Assembly (NCBI GenBank): GCA_021841935.1
Contig: JAKCDL010000001.1
Coordinates: 319,679 to 383,678 of the forward strand
DNA: 64,000 bases
DNA from: Actinomycetes bacterium
GTDB taxonomy: Bacteria > Actinomycetota > Acidimicrobiia > Acidimicrobiales > Acidimicrobiaceae
Direction: 5' to 3'
Below, one piece after another: positions 52,384-61,179 of the stretch. The position numbers and the translations under genes are program-made. Positions within the stretch are counted from its first letter, which is position 1. Every line of letters begins with the position of its first letter. The notes under the pieces were generated by a model. That model worked only from the letters and a program-made list of their open reading frames with translations. It was not told the origin of the DNA and searched no databases.

Positions 52384-55300
52384 ATGATTTTCGGCCGTAA
52401 AGGGATCGAGATAGATCCGAAGGAAGGGCGCCTTGAACTAGTGATGCCTCTAAGTGGTTTCGAAAAGACTCAGATTTCGTCAAATATTTCAGAGTTGATC
52501 GCAACTCCAGATATCGATGCAGTCATAACTACTATTAGAAGCTGTGTATTTAGTGGCCACGGTAGGTCATGTGAGCACGACACCGTCGTTGAGGCCCTCA
52601 CACGCATTTTGGCCGTCGACGAAAATTTCCGTCACGTATTTGAAGATCTCCTGATTGAAGTGCGAAGCGAAATCTTAAACAGGAATCACGATGACCCTAA
52701 TACTAAGATCGCATCTCTCTCGTTGTCGATATTTGAATCGCGATTTTCAGAGACCCTCAATAAGGTCGCGAGGGGGGAGTCCAAATTTCGAGATTCGTTG
52801 ATGGCGCTGTTGCTTCTACTTTCTTCAAACGAAGAGACCCTTAGTCGGTTTTCAGAAGAGAGCACCATCGATTCAATAAATCAAATGGTAGCTCACTCGA
52901 TAGACGCGGTTTCCGCACTAATCACCAACTCTAGCTCCCCATTCGTAATTGCATCGAATCGCAGAGAAGACCTCTACTTCTTGGATTCAATAAAGAATGT
53001 ACTCCTAGCAGATGAGATGACTGTGCTACTTGCTAGCCCCTCGTTCGAAGGGCCAATTGTTACTGAGCTCGAAACAGAGGCCAATGAAATCCATGGGGGT
53101 ATTCGGCTCTCTGCACTTCTAATCCCGATTGAAATTTCACTGACGCGACACGGCACACTAGTCATCCTAAGCCAGGTCGAAATCAGCGATTCCAGTGAAA
53201 TCAGAAGAGTGGCAAGTGCTATCAAAGTCGGCATTGAGAGAGTGTTTCGCCTACTAAGGGAGAGGCAGGGTTCAGTACGCCTCTCCAAACTTCAGGAAAT
53301 CCGAGAGAAGACTCTACAGAGTGACTCCACCGACTTTGTCGACTTAGCGAGGGAGATCTCTATTGACCTCTATCGAGAGCAGATGATTTTCGGCAGTGCG
53401 ATCATAAGGTACTCAATTGACCAAAATAACACCTTTTCCTTTTCAATAACGGACCTATACGACCCAGAGGGTCTTTTTGTCGGGGTGGAAAATTGGAGGG
53501 CAGAGATCGCCTTCGATATGAATAGTCCTCTAATAGCTGCAATCGTAGAGGCAAGTCCAAAGGTAACTCCGGGTCTTCCTGTGGCAAGTAGCAAAATTGT
53601 CGGCATCGATAGTCAAACCGATCAACTTCTACAATCGACCTCTGCGGTCCGAATTCCTCTTCATGGAGGTGACTCCCATTCTGGATATGTCTCTTTTACA
53701 TTTGTCACCGATAACGAAGCTGAACTCTTAGACAGCAGCTTTCTAGGTCAATTTGATGACCTCATGAACTTAGCGGTTTCGCGGGCTCAAAACAACATAA
53801 CCCGACAGCAGTCTCATTGGATCGCACAATTAAATGAGACCCTTCTGAATGCTACGTCCTCATCAATTACAGCTTCCTCGGAGACAAAACTACTAAGCGC
53901 CATATGTAACGCACTTCTAACGCCAGGTCGTTTCCGAGCGGCCTTTTACGTTAAGCCAAGTCAAAGTACCCAACTACTTCAACCAGTTTCAGCCGCTGGA
54001 GTTGAACTTCAAGCCCTCGCTCGTAATCGAGTCCCGTTATATGAAACACCGAAGCAGACGCTAGCGCAGATCGCCTTCACTAGTGGTGAGATGACAATTC
54101 AGAATCGTCTCACCGACTACGCAGAGGCCCACCTCCATAGCAACTTCGTTGAGGCAAACGGATGGAGATCGGCAATAGCGGTTCCAATAAAAAGAGAAAG
54201 TAGCTCCCAGGTCCAAGGAGTTCTAGTCGTAACCTCAACAGAAGAAGACGTCTTTCAGGGAAGCGTCATCAAGGTAATAAAGACTGTTTCGCTCCTTGTT
54301 GAACACATGCTCTCTGAGATCGCACTAAAAAAGGCACTCCGTGAGGAAAAATCACGCCTAACAGAGATCGTAAGTCGTGACTATCTTACTGACATTTACA
54401 ATCGTCGAGCTTTTGAACGTGAAGTCGCCCGAGTCATGCGTCTACACCAAACCGGAATCATGGCACTTGGCATTTTGGACTTAGACGGTTTTAAGCTACT
54501 AAATGATTCGAAAGGCCACAGAGTAGGCGACAATCTGTTACGAAGCCTTGCAAAATCCATGAGCTCGTCCCTGAGGGAACGAGAATTTATGGCTCGCCTC
54601 GGTGGAGATGAATTTGGCTTCCTAATTCACCTTGATGATCTATCTGAACTTGACTTATTCGTGGAGCGAATGAACCGTTGCTTCAAACGGCAGCGCCAAG
54701 AAATCAAGGTGACTGGTAGTTTCGGATGGTCATTTTTTCCGCTTGACGGCACCACCTACGACAGCTTGATACTAAAAGCAGACGAAGCCCTCTATGCCGC
54801 CAAAGCAATTGGTGGTGGAAGGTCGATGATCTTCGCAGGAGAAGTAGCAGAACGGGTCTCTCGCCGTTCAACCATCCGTGACGATCTAGAGGGGGCCCTA
54901 CTAAGCGGTGAGGCAACTTTCTACTGCCAACCTAAGGTCGATCTTTCTATAAAAAAAGTCGTTGGATTGGAGATGCTCATTCGCTGGCCCGAGGTCGAGA
55001 CCCAAGTCCTGATAGATGAGATCCGAAGTAACCGACACATTAGCCACCTTGTCGGTCGTCACCTTATTCACCACGCTGCAAAGACACGAGCGATACTTGA
55101 TGCGGAGCAACTGAACGAGGTTACAGTTGCGCTCAATATTTCTCCGAATCACTTTACCGATCCAATATTTATCGAAGAACTGTCGCCGCTCCTACCACGG
55201 TCGAACGCATTCATACTTGAAATTACTGAAGACGTAGCAATCGACGCGAATGAACAGGTAAGAAAGCAGATAAACGAGGTCAAGCGGCTGGGATTTAAGA

Positions 55301-55614
55301 TTTCAATCGACGATTTCGGTAGCGGTTATACGTCTCTCAGAGCAGTAAGCCAACTTGAAGTAGACGAAATAAAAGTTGATAGGTCGTTTCTATACGGTTT
55401 AGATATCAACCCCAACTCTTACGCCGTCTTCTCATCGATAATCCATTTAGGGAAAATGGCGAATGCGAAGGTCGTTGCAGAGGGAATAGAGACCGAAGAA
55501 CAAGAGGCTCTATGGACATCCCTTGGAGGAACCATCGCACAGGGATACCGTTATTCGAAGGCACTTCCGATACCTGAGATCTCTAATTGGATACTCACCT
55601 ACAACAACCAATGA
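52384..55614 (+). CDS. large GAF-GGDEF-EAL cyclic-di-GMP protein
   Basis: 1076 residues. The N-terminal 300 are helical and unassigned; two GAF-like regions (about 300-470 and 480-650) follow; then GGDEF at about 670-820 with signature R-L-GGDEF at residues 740-744 and LDLDGFKLLND; then EAL at about 835-1070. The EAL residues are kept: ExLxR as E863-MLIR, LNISPNHF, EITED, IDDFGSGYTSL, KVDRSF and AEGIETEEQ. Both synthesis and hydrolysis of c-di-GMP are therefore possible. No transmembrane helix is seen, so it is a cytosolic sensor with GAF input. No good ribosome binding site precedes ATG 52384. Confidence 0.9.
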   Translation: MIFGRKGIEIDPKEGRLELVMPLSGFEKTQISSNISELIATPDIDAVITTIRSCVFSGHGRSCEHDTVVEALTRILAVDENFRHVFEDLLIEVRSEILNRNHDDPNTKIASLSLSIFESRFSETLNKVARGESKFRDSLMALLLLLSSNEETLSRFSEESTIDSINQMVAHSIDAVSALITNSSSPFVIASNRREDLYFLDSIKNVLLADEMTVLLASPSFEGPIVTELETEANEIHGGIRLSALLIPIEISLTRHGTLVILSQVEISDSSEIRRVASAIKVGIERVFRLLRERQGSVRLSKLQEIREKTLQSDSTDFVDLAREISIDLYREQMIFGSAIIRYSIDQNNTFSFSITDLYDPEGLFVGVENWRAEIAFDMNSPLIAAIVEASPKVTPGLPVASSKIVGIDSQTDQLLQSTSAVRIPLHGGDSHSGYVSFTFVTDNEAELLDSSFLGQFDDLMNLAVSRAQNNITRQQSHWIAQLNETLLNATSSSITASSETKLLSAICNALLTPGRFRAAFYVKPSQSTQLLQPVSAAGVELQALARNRVPLYETPKQTLAQIAFTSGEMTIQNRLTDYAEAHLHSNFVEANGWRSAIAVPIKRESSSQVQGVLVVTSTEEDVFQGSVIKVIKTVSLLVEHMLSEIALKKALREEKSRLTEIVSRDYLTDIYNRRAFEREVARVMRLHQTGIMALGILDLDGFKLLNDSKGHRVGDNLLRSLAKSMSSSLREREFMARLGGDEFGFLIHLDDLSELDLFVERMNRCFKRQRQEIKVTGSFGWSFFPLDGTTYDSLILKADEALYAAKAIGGGRSMIFAGEVAERVSRRSTIRDDLEGALLSGEATFYCQPKVDLSIKKVVGLEMLIRWPEVETQVLIDEIRSNRHISHLVGRHLIHHAAKTRAILDAEQLNEVTVALNISPNHFTDPIFIEELSPLLPRSNAFILEITEDVAIDANEQVRKQINEVKRLGFKISIDDFGSGYTSLRAVSQLEVDEIKVDRSFLYGLDINPNSYAVFSSIIHLGKMANAKVVAEGIETEEQEALWTSLGGTIAQGYRYSKALPIPEISNWILTYNNQ

Positions 55615-55677
55615 GGTGCATCGCCATAACAATCTTTTCGAAAATTACGTCAATTATAGAAAATCGCAGATATGGTT

Positions 55678-57279
55678 TTACGATAGCTCAATGAGTTCAA
55701 GATAATCCTGAGAGAAATGGTCAACCGTTCCATCGGGCATCAAGATAAGTCGATTTGGCTCGAGTTGTGAAGCAAACTCAACGTCGTGGGTTACGACGAT
55801 CATCGTTCCTTTCCATCCAGCAAGAGCTTTGGAAATTGCTCGGCGACTTTCAGGATCTAGGTTGTTTGTCGGCTCATCCAAGAGCAGCAAGTTATGACGT
55901 GCAGCGACAAGAAGTGAAAGTGCGAGCTTAGTCTTTTCACCACCTGAGAGAGTTCTAGTGGGCTGCTCCACGACATCACCAACGAGTCCAAAGGCGGCTA
56001 AGGTCCCTCTAGCGTCGGTGAGAGGTACTCCTAAAGCGATCATCTGTTCAAGCGGAGTACGGTCAAAGTCAAGCTCTTCGTGCTCTTGCGCAAAGTATCC
56101 GACGGAGACACCATCAGAGATACTTACTGATCCTAAATCCATCTGATTTTTGCCCGCAAGAAGGGTCAAGAGCGTCGTCTTTCCGGCTCCGTTCAACCCA
56201 CCTACCAAAAAACGCTCCCCGCGTTCAATAGTAAATTCAAGATCTTCAAAGACCGTAAAGCGACCGTAGCTCTTGCAAACGCCACTCACCTCGACTACCA
56301 CCCTGGGCGCCGGTTTAGGATCTGGGATATTAACCCTCACACTTGCATTTTTGACCGTGGAGACGTCGACCATCTGCCTTCGAAGTCGCTCGGCTCGACT
56401 ATCAAGACTCTTTGCCACTCGTGCACGAGAAGCGGTTTGATGGCGCATAGAGTCTGCGAGCTTCGTCAAGCGATCAAGCTCTGATGCTTCCCGCTTCGCT
56501 TGAGCTTCGATTGCAATACGTCTCTGAGCAATCGCTCGCTTATAGGTCGAGTAATTACCTTTGAAGTCGATGATCGATCCATCACTATCACCGCGCTCCA
56601 AGTGAAAGACACGATTTATCGATTCATCAAGGAGCTCTAGGTCGTGACTTACAACCACCAAAACACCAGCGAAGTTTTTGAGATAGTTGAGGAGCCATCT
56701 CTTAGCATCAACATCTAAGTGGTTGGTCGGCTCGTCTAGCATGAGCACCTCTGATCCCCTAAAGAGAATCCGTGCAAGTTCGACGCGCCTACGCTCTCCA
56801 CCCGAGATCTCACCAAGCGCTAGAGAAAACCTACTCTCAGCTAATCCGAGGCCACTTAGGAGTGCCTTGGCGTCTGCCTCAGCTCGATATCCGTCACGGC
56901 GTTCAAATTCATCAAGTGCTTTGGCGTAACGGGAAAGATTCTTCTCGCTGGGGTCCGCACCTACATTAACTCGGAGTTTTTCAATGCGATCTGCTAAATC
57001 TCCTAAATCCCTTCCCGAGAGTACTCGTGCAACCACAAGGGTTGAAGGATCAGCCATCGCATCTAAAGTATCCTGGTTGAGGTAGCCAAAGGATCCAGTT
57101 ATATGAATCTTTCCACTTGAAGGAGGATTTACTCCTCCAAGGACCTTCATTAACGAGGTCTTACCGGCGCCATTCCGGCCAACAAGGCCAACCTTAGAGC
57201 CCGCCGCAAGTGTAAAGGTGAGATCAGAAACAATGAATTTGCCTCCCACCTCAACATACAGATTGTTTACACTTAGCAT
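55678..57279 (-). CDS. ABC-F family ribosome-associated ATPase
   Basis: Two ATPase domains without membrane helices. Domain 1: Walker A GRNGAGKT, signature ISGGERRR, Walker B LMLDEPTNHLD. Domain 2: GGLNGAGKT, LSGGEKTK, LLLDEPTNNLD. Both carry the EPTNxLD of ABC-F. The interdomain linker (about 235-320) is Arg/Lys/Ala-rich and helical, corresponding to the P-site tRNA interaction motif. Length 533 is normal. It may be a translation factor or an antibiotic-protection protein. Confidence 0.9.
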   Translation of the reverse strand: MLSVNNLYVEVGGKFIVSDLTFTLAAGSKVGLVGRNGAGKTSLMKVLGGVNPPSSGKIHITGSFGYLNQDTLDAMADPSTLVVARVLSGRDLGDLADRIEKLRVNVGADPSEKNLSRYAKALDEFERRDGYRAEADAKALLSGLGLAESRFSLALGEISGGERRRVELARILFRGSEVLMLDEPTNHLDVDAKRWLLNYLKNFAGVLVVVSHDLELLDESINRVFHLERGDSDGSIIDFKGNYSTYKRAIAQRRIAIEAQAKREASELDRLTKLADSMRHQTASRARVAKSLDSRAERLRRQMVDVSTVKNASVRVNIPDPKPAPRVVVEVSGVCKSYGRFTVFEDLEFTIERGERFLVGGLNGAGKTTLLTLLAGKNQMDLGSVSISDGVSVGYFAQEHEELDFDRTPLEQMIALGVPLTDARGTLAAFGLVGDVVEQPTRTLSGGEKTKLALSLLVAARHNLLLLDEPTNNLDPESRRAISKALAGWKGTMIVVTHDVEFASQLEPNRLILMPDGTVDHFSQDYLELIELS

Positions 57280-57367
57280 CTTGGCTCTCTTGAAAAAACA
57301 TACAACTTCAACGAAGAAGAAAGGATAGCCTTAAAAGGCTAGCCATAGATCCATCGATTGCAATCGC

Positions 57368-58579
57368 CTATGCGGCACAAGAACTTGTGGAGGCGACTGT
57401 ATTTGCAGCCACAGCAGTATTTATCTCGCTTATTACCGCTGGCATAGCTAGGGCGAAACCAACGTCGGGGTTGGTTGTAGATCGCGAAAATACGACTCCA
57501 ATAACCTGGCCATTGAGATTTACGATCGGTCCACCCGAATTTCCCGGACGGATAATCGCCTCAAGTTCGTACACGAGACGATCGGTTACGGTTTGATTGT
57601 AGATATCGCGCCCTTGAGCTGTAAAGATATCCATCACTCCTGCAGTAGACGTTGTAAGAGGACCTCCACCTGGATACCCAAGGACAACTCCTTGAACACC
57701 ACGACCCACCGCACCACTTAGGATCTGAAGTGGAGCTTCTGTCAGACCCTGAACCTTCAAAACTGCGATATCCAACTTTGGATTGAAGAGTAAAACAGTC
57801 GTTGGATGGGATCCCGATGAATCGATAACCGTAATGTTGCTACTTCCCGCTACAACATGGGCGTTGGTAACTACGATCCCACTTTGAACCACGAAACCCG
57901 AACCATCTTGAATTTGTCCACACGCAATCGCTTGAATCTTTACTACCGAAGGCTCAACCTTTTGCGCGACAGCATTAGCAGTTGCCTGCGATGGAAGGTT
58001 GACAGGACCAGAGACAGCGGGCGGAAGGGAGGCGAATACCGACGGGAATCCTGCCGAGGAGATAAAGCTTTGGACTCGAGTAAATAGCGCAGGCGCTGGC
58101 GGCATTGCCTTTGTAATTGTCTTTACGATAGCCGAATTAGCAACCTGAGAAGATACCAGAGCATAGGGAAGATTGACCGCAATTGAGGCAGTCACCCATA
58201 TGACCAGTAGCAGTGCTACTACTGAAACACCTGCTCCTACACTTGAGTCAACGGTCTTAAGCTTATATTTGGCAAGGGACTTAGATATTGCAGTTCCCAG
58301 GTATCTTCCACCACCGCCGACGATTGAGGCAAATCCAAAGAGTACCACTATCAAAATTACGCTACGTAATGCAGGGCTTGAAACCAAGGAGGCGATCTTT
58401 GGAGCCAGTGCTGCTCCTATTAGAAGGCCTAGCCAAAACCCTCCATACGAGCCAAGCTGAACAGCCGCACCTAGCTTTCCCCCGCGAACAGCGGCATAGC
58501 CCACCCCGATCAGGATGAGTAGGTCTACCCAGTCAAATCCAAGTGCTGACGCAATTAGATGAAATGTTGCGGCAAGCAA
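57368..58579 (-). CDS. marP: MarP-like membrane serine protease (CvpA-trypsin fusion)
   Basis: N-terminal CvpA-like part with four transmembrane helices (about 16-140), then a trypsin-fold protease outside the membrane. Catalytic triad: H241 (TNAHVV), D270 (KLDIAV), S348 (RPGNSGGP). C220 and C401 match in position the disulfide of M. tuberculosis MarP (Rv3671c), which is needed for survival in acid. TTG 58579 has AAGGAG 5 nt upstream. An acid-stress protease fits an acidophile; that role here is inferred from the homologue. Confidence 0.9.
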   Translation of the reverse strand: MLAATFHLIASALGFDWVDLLILIGVGYAAVRGGKLGAAVQLGSYGGFWLGLLIGAALAPKIASLVSSPALRSVILIVVLFGFASIVGGGGRYLGTAISKSLAKYKLKTVDSSVGAGVSVVALLLVIWVTASIAVNLPYALVSSQVANSAIVKTITKAMPPAPALFTRVQSFISSAGFPSVFASLPPAVSGPVNLPSQATANAVAQKVEPSVVKIQAIACGQIQDGSGFVVQSGIVVTNAHVVAGSSNITVIDSSGSHPTTVLLFNPKLDIAVLKVQGLTEAPLQILSGAVGRGVQGVVLGYPGGGPLTTSTAGVMDIFTAQGRDIYNQTVTDRLVYELEAIIRPGNSGGPIVNLNGQVIGVVFSRSTTNPDVGFALAMPAVISEINTAVAANTVASTSSCAA

Positions 58580-58671
58580 AGGTACTCCTTCCTATGGGCA
58601 CCGTAGCCGTAGGGTAACCATTCTACCCAGCAGAGCATCTCGGCTCGATTTTTACCATTTACCGTCGGCAA

Positions 58672-60354
58672 CTAAGACGAAGAACGCATCGAAAGTAACT
58701 CAAGTTGAGTCTCAATTTGGTCCCTCTCAATAGGGGGTCCAATGTGGTAACCCTGAACTTTATCGATATTAATGCTTCTCATCAAACGAATCTGCTCTGC
58801 GCGCTCCACGCCAATACCAACTACCTCAGCATTCATCGTATGAGCTAGGTTTACTAGCCCACCAACAACGCCAAGTACCCTCTCGTTTTGGCCTAAAGTC
58901 AGTACCAGAGATCTGTCAATCTTCACCTGTGACACTTGATATCTCGAAAATATTGACAGGGCAGAGCTTCCAGTTCCGAACTCATCTACGCTCAACCCAA
59001 TCTTAGCTTTGGCAATCTGCTCGATAGAGCGGTGCGCCTTGGAGTTCGGATTGTTGTCAACGGTTCCAATTTCAACCAAAAGTAAAGATGGGTCGATGCC
59101 AGATGTGTTAACTTGAGAGATCAGATCAGATACTAAATCTTGTTCTTCTAACTCATCACCAGAGAGATTCAGACCCAAAGAAAGCTCTTGATCTGGGTAG
59201 AGCCTTTGCCAAGCCTGGAGTGATTCAAGTGCGTAGCGAGCTACTTTGGCGCCCATCCTTGGCAATCTTCCTATCTCTTTTGCCACAGGAATGAACTCAG
59301 ATGGCGAGATCAGACCACGATCTTGATGCCTCAGCCTTACAAGTGCCTCTACACCACAGATTCTTCTGGCCTCAAGAGAGATTATTGGCTGGAAGAGGAC
59401 GACGATATCTTCGTCATCGATAGCTCTGCGAACCAGATTTTCAAAAGTTCTACGATCCTTTGCACTTGATACCATCGACTCGGCAAAGTACTCCAACTTA
59501 CCCGAACCTCTGGTCTTAGCTCGATCGCGCGCTAAGTTCGCACTTTCAAGTAGATCAAGACCGCTGGTACTTTGATCGTAGGCAAATGCTACCCCAATAC
59601 TTGCAGTTACAACGACCTCTTCACCGTCCGGTGCCACTACCGGGCTGTCCATAGTGGTTCGAAGGGCACGCGCAACCATCTCAACTTGGGCATGCTCAGT
59701 AACGCCAAGACACAGGATTGCAAAGGTATCTTTCTTAACGTGAACCAAGAGAAAGAGTCCCCCCAAGGCATCTTCAAATCGATTCGCTACAACTTTCAAA
59801 ACCGCATGAGAACCGTTCAGCCCTAAAGCACCTTCGATTACGCTAAATCGGTCGATGTCTACGACCAAGAGGGCAACCCCTGGCAGATCTTCGCCAATTA
59901 CCCTTCTGGTTCTTTCGTACTCAGAAATTAGGTAGTCGACTGTATAAAGTCCTGTAACTTCATCGATCTCACTTGCTATAAAGGTAGGATCATCGAGGTC
60001 AATCGTTGCTTCTGATAGCGATAATTCGATAGTCAAAGTAGGATCGTCTCCCTCCGTACGTCGAGCAAAGGCCAACTCCACCTCGACGTATTCACTTCTC
60101 GCGTCCAAAATTCGAATCCTAGTAATGCTCCTCTTCCTACTCTCCCAAAAAGAGTTTTCAACGTCATCAAAGGCGAATTGGTCCTCAGGATGAATCAAAG
60201 AAGCAAAAGTAAGTCCGATCAGTTCATTAGGAAGATATCCCAAGGTATCTTCGACCTCAGGAGAGGCAAATTCGATGTTCCCACTCGAAAACGAGAGAGT
60301 CATCGAGACGACACCAGCTGCGAGTGTGTCGTCTAAAGAAGCCTTGCTCACCAC
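58672..60354 (-). CDS. PAS-GGDEF-EAL protein with eroded active sites
   Basis: 560 residues: PAS (about 10-115, EDTLGYLPNELIGLTF and HPEDQFAF), GGDEF-like (about 130-295) and EAL-like (about 310-555). The GGDEF signature reads KKDTF (HVKKDTFAIL), so cyclase activity is lost. The EAL domain keeps EALVR, LNLSGDEL and KIDRS but reads EIGTV for EITES, VDEFGTG for DDFGTG and GIGVER for AEGVET, so phosphodiesterase activity is doubtful. A c-di-GMP-binding or regulatory role is more likely. GAGGTGG lies 7 nt before GTG 60354. Confidence 0.88.
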   Translation of the reverse strand: MVSKASLDDTLAAGVVSMTLSFSSGNIEFASPEVEDTLGYLPNELIGLTFASLIHPEDQFAFDDVENSFWESRKRSITRIRILDARSEYVEVELAFARRTEGDDPTLTIELSLSEATIDLDDPTFIASEIDEVTGLYTVDYLISEYERTRRVIGEDLPGVALLVVDIDRFSVIEGALGLNGSHAVLKVVANRFEDALGGLFLLVHVKKDTFAILCLGVTEHAQVEMVARALRTTMDSPVVAPDGEEVVVTASIGVAFAYDQSTSGLDLLESANLARDRAKTRGSGKLEYFAESMVSSAKDRRTFENLVRRAIDDEDIVVLFQPIISLEARRICGVEALVRLRHQDRGLISPSEFIPVAKEIGRLPRMGAKVARYALESLQAWQRLYPDQELSLGLNLSGDELEEQDLVSDLISQVNTSGIDPSLLLVEIGTVDNNPNSKAHRSIEQIAKAKIGLSVDEFGTGSSALSIFSRYQVSQVKIDRSLVLTLGQNERVLGVVGGLVNLAHTMNAEVVGIGVERAEQIRLMRSINIDKVQGYHIGPPIERDQIETQLELLSMRSSS

Positions 60355-60648
60355 TGTGTCACCACCTCTTCATGTAACTCTTTACCTAATAACGAGACAG
60401 AGAGAGCGAAAAGTTACACAAAAGTACTTTTCCTTCATCCACTTGCTTTCCTATCGGCAGCCCTTAAGCCCCTTCTAAAGGAGTTCTAGAAAAAATGACG
60501 CAACTAAAGTTAGAGACGGGCCAAATTGTTCCACATTTACCCACCTAGACATCGATGGCAGATCACAATGGTCGATGGACTTAGTTATCCGATAGAGACA
60601 AACTAGAATTACCGCGGTACTAAAACCTTACTCAACCAAGGATCGATT
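60355..60648. other. divergent intergenic region
   Basis: About 294 nt between the PAS-GGDEF-EAL gene (-) and the CopD-like gene (+). AAGGA at about 60638 is the ribosome binding site for the latter. No coding frame or repeat stands out. Confidence 0.5.
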
Positions 60649-61053
60649 ATGTTAGCAAGCGCACTCGACGGAATTCGACTAACAATTCACGTTCTAGCCG
60701 CCACCATCTGGGTCGGTGGACAATTTACACTTGCAGGCTTGGTTCCAACCCTTCGAAAGTCAGGGGAAGGTGTAGCGGCTGCGGCAGCTAAAGCATTCTC
60801 AAAGCTATCATGGCCCGCCTACGGGCTTTTGATAGTTACTGGACTTTGGAACGTAAGCGCTACTGATATGAACAAAACGACTTCCGCGTGGAAGGTAGTG
60901 CTGGGCATTAAGGTCACGGTCGTCGCGCTGTCAGGAATTTCTGCATTCATTCACACCAAAGCCAAGTCCAAATCCCAAATAGCGACTTGGGGAGGTATCT
61001 CTGGGGTGATGGCAGTAGCGTCACTAACGATAGGGGTATTTTTAGCGGGCTGA
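60649..61053 (+). CDS. CopD-like four-helix membrane protein
   Basis: 134 residues, four transmembrane helices, beginning RLTIHVLAATIWVGGQFTLAGLVP, the His-x-x-x-x-x-x-W-x-G-G pattern of CopD/DUF2269-type proteins. GLLIVTGLWNV and KVVLGIKVTVVALSG match the second and third helices. Copper or haem handling is possible; no other copper genes are present. AAGGA lies 6 nt before ATG 60649. Confidence 0.72.
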   Translation: MLASALDGIRLTIHVLAATIWVGGQFTLAGLVPTLRKSGEGVAAAAAKAFSKLSWPAYGLLIVTGLWNVSATDMNKTTSAWKVVLGIKVTVVALSGISAFIHTKAKSKSQIATWGGISGVMAVASLTIGVFLAG

Positions 61054-61179
61054 CGACAAGAACGCGATCTCTGCAATTTGATGATTAGAATGTATTAGCA
61101 CCATTAGGGCCAACGATGTCCCGTCAACTGTATGAAATCGTGCCATCGCGGCACACCTACTAAGACTGGGAGAGACACT

